Source of the DNA: Elymus sibiricus
Lineage: Eukaryota > Streptophyta > Magnoliopsida > Poales > Poaceae
Assembly: GCA_039707655.1 (NCBI GenBank)
Contig: CM077671.1
Span: 370,699,220-370,763,219, forward strand
Direction of reading: 5' to 3'
Length of the DNA: 64,000 nucleotides
The position numbers and the translations under genes are program-made. The notes beneath the pieces were generated by a model. It made no database searches. It was not told the origin of the DNA and saw only the letters and a list, made by a program, of their open reading frames with translations. Positions 58,033-64,000 of the stretch are shown piece by piece. Numbering within the stretch: position 1 is the first letter of the stretch; each line of letters begins with the position of its first letter.

Positions 58033-59606
58033 TGATACGTCTCCAACGTATCTATAATTTTTGATTGTTCCATGTTGATATATTATCATTCTAGGATACT
58101 TTTTGGGTCATTATTTACCAATTTATAATATTTTTGAGCACTAACCTATTGACCCAGTGCCTAGTGCCAGTTGTTGTATTCTACATGTTTTTGCCTTTGC
58201 AGGTTTACTATACCAAATGAAGTCCAATTGCCAAGAAACTTTTTGATGATTTTTTCTAGACTACATGAAGACCTAGAAGCTTCGGAAGGAAGCTGAGAGG
58301 CTCACGAGGGCCCCACCACACATCAGGGCGTGCCCTGCGAGGCGCCCTTATATGTGGTGGCCCCCTCGAGAACCTCCCGACGTCCCTCTTCAGCCTATAA
58401 ATTCTCTAATATTCTAAAAATCCTGAAGGCAGTACCGAAACCCTTTTTCCGCCGCCGCAAGTCTCTATTCCGTCGCGAGGCCATCTGGAGCCCCGTTCCG
58501 GCACCATGCCGGAGGGGGGATCGATAATGGAGGGCCTCTTCATCAACCTTGTTGCCCTCATGATGATGTGTGAGTAGTTCACCACAGACCTACGAGTCCA
58601 TAGCTACTACCTAGATGGAAATCTCTCTCTCTTATGATCTTCAATACAATGGTCATCACATCTTCACTTTGATCTATCCGATGTAATCCTATTGTGTGGT
58701 GTGTTTGGTGGGATCCGATGAATTGTGGGTTTATGTTCAGATTATTCATGAAAAGTATTTGAGATGCCTCTGAATTATATTATCTCTTAAGTGCATGATC
58801 ATTATAGCTTTGTAATGCTCTCTGATCTATTGATATGCTTTGGCCAAATAGATTGATATTTCATCGGTGGGAGTGGTGCGTTGTGGTAGGTTCAACCTAT
58901 CGAGTTTCTATATCCCAGTGACAAAGTAGGGGACAAGATGCGTCTTTATGTTGTTGCTACTAAGGATAAAATGATGGGGTTCATTCCTATTGTTTGAGTT
59001 TACTTTGTCTACATCATGTCATTGTTCTCCAAGCATTACTCTGTTTTACTTAATACTCTAGATGCATGCTGGATAGCTGTCGATGAGTGGAGTAATAGTA
59101 ATAGGTGCAGGCAGGAGTCGGCCTATTTGCTTATGGACGTGATGCCTATATATACATGATCATTGCCGTGAACATCGCATAACTATCCGCTTTTCTATCA
59201 ATTGCCCAACAGTAATTTGTTTACCCACCGTATGCTGCCTACATGAGAGATATCGCTAGGGAACACTATGGCCCCCGGGTCTATTCACTTATATATTCGC
59301 AAACGCTATATTTACCTTGATGCCTTTATTTACTTTTTATTTATTTTGTAATTTATATTTATCAACAATTATCTACACAATTCATTTGCTTGCAAATAAC
59401 GAGATCAAGGGGATTGACAACCCTCTTGCCCGCGTTGGGTGCAAGTTGTTTGTTTATTTTTGTGCATCCACTGAAGACGGTTGAGGATTGATATTCCTAT
59501 TGGTTCGATAAACCTTGGTTTCATAACTGAGCGAAATACTTATCCGCTTTGTGCTGCAATTACCCGTTCCTCTTCACGGAAAACCCAACGCGGATCACAA
59601 GTATCA
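58033..59606 (+). repeat. B 3' LTR
   Basis: Starts TGATACGTCTCCAACG and ends GGATCACAAGTATCA. Palindromic region at about 58322-58352, GCCTATAAATTCTC downstream. Confidence 0.92.
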
Positions 59607-62489
59607 GTGGGTCGTCAAGAACATTTTCCATCGTAGACAAATTATCTGCTACGGGGTTTTCAGCTCCCTTCCTATAAACAATATGAAAATCAAACTCTTG
59701 AAGTAAGAGAACCCACCTAATCGGTCTAGGTTTAGCATCTTTCTTTTCCATAAGATATTTAATAGCAGCATGGTCGGTGTGAATTAACTATATAGGATCT
59801 GAATTTATCGCTTGCAAACACAACTGCTAGAAATTCCTTTTCAGTAGTAGCATAATTCTTTTGAGTGGTGTCTAGAGTTTTACTAGCATAATTAATAACA
59901 TACAATTTCTTATCAACTCTTTGTCCTAGAACAGCACCATTAGGATAGTAGCTAGCATCACACATTATTTCAAAGGGTCGGTTCCAATCAGGTGGTTGAA
60001 TAATAGGTGCAGAAATTAAGGCTTGCTTAAGTCGTTCAAAGGATTCTACACAATCATCATAAAAATGGATCATCTTTTTGCAAATGATTGGTAATAGGCC
60101 TAGAAATTTTAGAGAAATCTTTAATGAACCATCTATAGAAACCAGCATGACCAAGGAAACTTCGAATGCCTTCGATATCTTTAGGACATGGCATTTTCTC
60201 AATTGCATCAACTTTAGCTTTATCTACCTCAATACCTCTTTCGGAGATCTTATGCCCAAGGACTATACCTTCATTCACCACAAAGTGCCACTTCTCCCAA
60301 TTCCAGACAAGATTAATTTCTTCACATCTCTATATAACTCGATCAAGGTTGTTTAAGCAATCATTAAAAGAGGTTCCGTAAATGAAGAAATCACCCATGA
60401 ATACCTCAACAATCTTTTCACAAAAACCAGATAATATAGAAGTCATACATCTTTGAAAAGTAGCAGGTGCTTTGCATAAACCAAAAGGCATACGTCTATA
60501 AGCATAGGTTCCGAAAGGACAGGTTAATGTCATTTTCTCGTGATCTTCTTTTGCTACAGGTATTTGAGAAAAAACGGAATATCCATCCAAGAAGCAAAAG
60601 TGTGTGTGCTTAGACAATCTTTCTAACATTTGATCAATGAAAGGCAAGGGGTAATGATCCTTTCTAGTAGCTTTATTTAATTTCCTAAAATCAGGTACCA
60701 TCTTGTAGCCAGTTACAATTCTTTGTGGGATAAGTTCATGTTTATCATTAGCAACAATACTAATGCCTCCTTTCTTAGGGACATAATGAACATGACATAC
60801 CCATCTAATATCAGCTATAGGATAAATTATATCTGCCTCCAGAAGCTTTAATATTTCAGTTCTTACCACATCCTTCATTTTAGGATTCAAATGATGTTGA
60901 TGATCAACAACGGATTTAGCATCTGGTTCCATATTAATCGTGTGCTGACATAAAGTGGGACTAGTTCCCTTAAGATCATCCAGAGTATATCTAATTGCAG
61001 CACGGTGCTTCTTCAGAACCTTAAGTAATCTCTTTTCTTCATGTTCTGAAAGGTTAGCACTAACAATAACAGGATATATCTTCTTTTCATCAAGATAAGC
61101 ATATTTGAATGTATCAGGTGGTGTCTTTAATTCAAACAGAGGATCAATCTTTGAAGGTAGAGGATCTCCTAAGGTTTTAACAGACAAATTATGTTTAAGG
61201 ATAGGTGCTTGATTAAAGAATATATCATACATTTCTTTTCTTTCTTTCATATGCATAACATTTTCATGGTCTAGCAAATATTGTTCTAATCGACCAGTAG
61301 GAGGCACAACAATAGAGGTAAGACCAATTATTGCATATTTCCTAGACAATTCTTCCTCATGCATATGTCTACTGAACTTGGAGGCATTAAATTCATGAGA
61401 TACGTCACCAAAATTGACACTGCCCGTTTCCTTAGTGCAATCAATTTTAGCATTAAAAGTTTTCAGGAAAGGTCTACCAAATATAATGGGACAAAAATTA
61501 TCTGGTAATGAATCAAGGACTAAGAAATCAGTAGGGTATTTCATATTACCACACAAGACTTCAACATCTCTCACAATCCCAAGTGGTGAAATAGTCTCTC
61601 TGTTTGCAAGATTAATAGTAGCCTCAATATCTTCTAACTCAACAGGGGCAATATCATGCATAATTTCTTGATAATGAGTAAATGGAATAGCACTAACACT
61701 AGCACCCATATCACATATGCCATGATAACAATGATTCTCAATCTTAAAAGAAACTATTGGCATGCCAACAACAGCTCTATGTTTATCTTTAGAATCTTGT
61801 TTAGCAATACGAGATGCTTCATCACAGAAATATATAACATCCCCATCAACATTATCAACCAATAAATCCTTAATCATTGAAACTTTAGGTTCTACCTTTA
61901 TTTGTTCAGAGGGTCTATGTGTTTTGATATTACTTTTATTAACCACAGTTGCAAATTTAGCATGTTCCCTAATCCTAACAGGAAAAGATGGTTTCTCAAT
62001 ATAAGCAATAGGCATAGCTGGACAAACATTATAAATGATTGTTTCTTCTTTAGCTATAACAGGTTCCTCACAAGTTTCTTCAATAGGTAGTCGAAATTTA
62101 AACCACTTCTCCTTAGGGTGGTTAACATGAGTAGCGAATGATTCAATGAAAGTAGCTACTATCTCAGAGTCAATTCCATACTTCGCACTGAACTTATGAA
62201 AAACTTCAGTTTCCATAAAAGATTTAACACAATCAAACTCAAGATTTATACCTGGCTCTTTACCTTTGTCGATTTCCTAATCTTTAGAGTTGCATTTAAT
62301 TATTTCCATAAGATCCCATTTGAATTCAATAGTTCTCTTTATAAAGGAACCAGTAGGTAAAATATCGAGCATTGATTAATTATCATGAGAAAGCTGAGCA
62401 TAAAAGTTTTGTAATTTCCATTGAGAGCTCATGATTGGGGCATGTATGCATCATAGATTTAAGCCTCCCCCAAGGTTGAGGGATACTTT
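59607..62489 (-). pseudogene. Element C: Athila-type protease, reverse transcriptase, RNase H
   Basis: The minus-strand ORF 62216-60330 holds an aspartic protease (YHGICDMGASVSAIPF, IIFGRPFLKTFNAKIDC) and a reverse transcriptase (VPDFRKLNKATRKDHYPLPF, MPFGLCKAPATFQRCM). The catalytic motif reads VFMGDFFIYG, where a D-D pair is expected, so one catalytic Asp is Gly. A TAG follows at 60332-60330, then the same frame continues (GIVLGHKISERGIEVDKAKV). A frameshift near 60070 leads to RNase H (EIMCDASYYPNGAVLGQ, NYATTEKEFLAVVFASDKF), and another near 59760 leads to ENPVADNLS. The gag-protease linker upstream (to 62489) has further stops. The element is dead and is broken by B at 59607 and by L at 62490. 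Confidence 0.88.
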
Positions 62490-64000
62490 TGATACGTCTC
62501 CAATGTATCTATAATTTTTGATTGTTCCATGCTATTATATTATCTGTTTTGGATGTTTTATATGCATTAATATGCTATTTTATATTATTTTTGGGACTAA
62601 CCTATTAATCTAGAGCCTAGTGCCAGTTTCTGTTTTTTCCTTGTTTTTGAGTATTGCAGATAAGGAATATTAAACGGAGTCCAAAAGGAATAAAATCTCC
62701 GCGATGATTTTTCTTGGACCAGAAGAAACCTACCAGACTTGGAGATGAAGGCAGGAGACCTGCCGGGAGGCGACAAGCCACCAGGGCGCGCCCCTAGGGT
62801 GGGGCGCACCCTCCTGGCTTGTGGCCCCCCAGCAGGCCTCCTAACCCTATTCTTCGGCCTATAAATTCCCAAATATTCCCCCAATACCAAAAGGAGCCAC
62901 GCAAATACTTTTCCGCCGCCGGAAGCCTCTGTTCCCGTGAGATCCCATCTTGGAGCCTTTTCCGGTAATCTGCCGGAGGGGGATTCGATCGCGGAGGGCA
63001 TCTACATCAACTCCATTGCCCCTCCGATGATGCGTGAGTAGTTCACCACAGACCTTCGGGTCCATAGCTAGTAGCTAGATGGCTTCTTCTCTCTCTTTGT
63101 TATTCAATACCATGTTCTTCATGATCTTCATGGAGATCTATCTGATGTAATACTCTTTTGCGGTGTGTTTGTCGAGATCCGATGAATTATGGGTTTATGA
63201 TCAGATTATCTATGAATATTATTTGAATCTTCTCTGAATTCTTATATTCATGATTTCATATCTTTGCAAGTCTCTTTGAGTTATTGGTTTGGTTTGGCCA
63301 ACTAGATTGGTAATTCTTGCAATGGAAGAAGTGCTTAGTTTTGGGTTCAATCTTGCGGTGTCCTCACCCAGTGACAAAGTAGGGGTAGCGAGGCACGTAT
63401 TTGTATTGTTGCCATCGAGGATAAAAAGATGGGGTTTTCGTCATATTGCTTGACTTTATCCCTCTACATCATGTCATCTTCCTAATGCGTTACTCTGTTC
63501 TTCATGAACTTAATACTCTAGATGCAGGCAGGAGTCGGTCGATGTGTGGACTAATAGTAGTAGATGCAGAATCGTTTCGGTCTACTTGACTCGAACGTGA
63601 TGCATATATGCATAATCATTGCCTTGGATATCGTCATAACTATGCGCTTTTCTATCAATTGCTCGACAGTAATTTGTTCACCCACCGTATTATTTTCCTT
63701 CATGAGAGAAGCCTCTAGTGAAACCTATGGCCCCGGGGTCTATTTTCCATATTATATTTTCAGATCTATAAACCAAAAATACCAAAAATACCTCGCTGCA
63801 TACTTTTTACTTTTGTTTTACTTTTCGTTTTAGCAATCTTTTATATCTATCTCTATCAGATCTCATCCTTGCAAATAACTGTGAAGGGATTGACAACCCC
63901 TTTATAGCGTTGGGTGCAAGAGTTTGATTGTTTGTGTAGGTGCGAAGATTGGGGACTTGCTTGTATCTCCTACTGGATTGATACCTTGGTTCTCAACAAC
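62490..64000 (+). mobile_element. Gypsy LTR L, runs off the window
   Basis: Starts TGATACGTCTCCAATG at 62490, inside the 5' part of C, in the orientation opposite to C. GC-rich palindrome at about 62773-62821 (CAAGCCACCAGGG to CCCTCCTGGCTTG), then GGCCTATAAATTCCC. No LTR end is reached by 64000, so it cannot be told whether this is a solo LTR or a full element. Confidence 0.85.

Larger units (their letters stand above)
43272..59606 (+). mobile_element. Non-autonomous Gypsy element B
   Basis: LTRs at 43272-44821 and 58033-59606. GTGGG flanks it (43267-43271 and 59607-59611). A primer-binding region (ATGGCGTCGTTGCCGGGGA) follows the 5' LTR. It encodes only a broken short gag-like ORF, split by element A at 45428, and carries the hairpin cassette. 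Without A it is about 6.7 kb. It uses the same internal plan as E. Confidence 0.92.

Overview
This 64 kb window looks like repeat-rich nuclear DNA of a Triticeae grass (wheat, Aegilops, barley or rye type). The main reasons are a BARE1/Angela/WIS-like copia LTR, Stowaway and Tourist MITEs, a hAT element whose ends resemble CAGGGCCGGCCCTG, and deeply nested Gypsy (Athila-type) elements with LTRs that begin TGATACGTCT. No prokaryotic features, rRNA or tRNA genes were recognised.

Layout. (1) 1-23.5 kb is the part closest to host DNA. It holds two intact minus-strand F-box genes (662-1618 and 19434-20330) that lie in a dispersed segmental duplication (about 1-4296 and 18437-22138). Each is followed by a tandem array of a roughly 0.65-1 kb repeat, three copies in the first block and two in the second. 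Between the blocks are a broken GRF zinc-finger gene (4835-5356), Gypsy debris (6.4-7.2 kb), a degraded ORF with two TAG codons (7362-7785), and a gene-like minus-strand region (8.9-18.3 kb). In that region eight small candidate exons join in one phase but carry four in-frame TGA codons. One intron-like gap holds a triple nest: a hAT element, a Stowaway MITE inside it, and a BARE/Angela-like solo LTR inside the MITE with a perfect TACAT duplication. At 22.1-23.5 kb a possible CACTA end and a TATA-driven ORF are cut off by an LTR that supplies the stop codon.

(2) 23.5-64 kb is almost entirely nested Gypsy DNA. For most elements I could read both borders and the 5-bp target duplication: H (25705-31106, AGCGC), solo LTR K (39085-40648, TCCCC), B (43272-59606, GTGGG) and A inside B (45429-55078, TTACA). 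Solo LTR G (25282-25704 plus 31112-32172) has an imperfect duplication (GAGGC/GAGGA) and carries H. E (32219-38834) lost its 5' end. C is the oldest: its minus-strand PR-RT-RNase H pseudogene (59607-62489) continues across B into 43227-43271, where element D begins. A last LTR (L) starts at 62490 and runs off the window.

How the parts work together. A keeps gag, protease and a third ORF but no reverse transcriptase. H, E and B keep only a short gag-like ORF. All four must have been copied by enzymes made elsewhere. H, E and B share a non-coding cassette after gag: a conserved block, a TATAAGCCAT motif, a GGGGATGCC...GGCATCCCC hairpin, and an array of about 31-nt hairpins with a constant TTCACTTA loop and stems that change in matched pairs. 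That cassette is the most interesting signal in the window and the best candidate for an undescribed cis-acting RNA system. All LTRs also carry a GC-rich palindrome just upstream of the TATA box.
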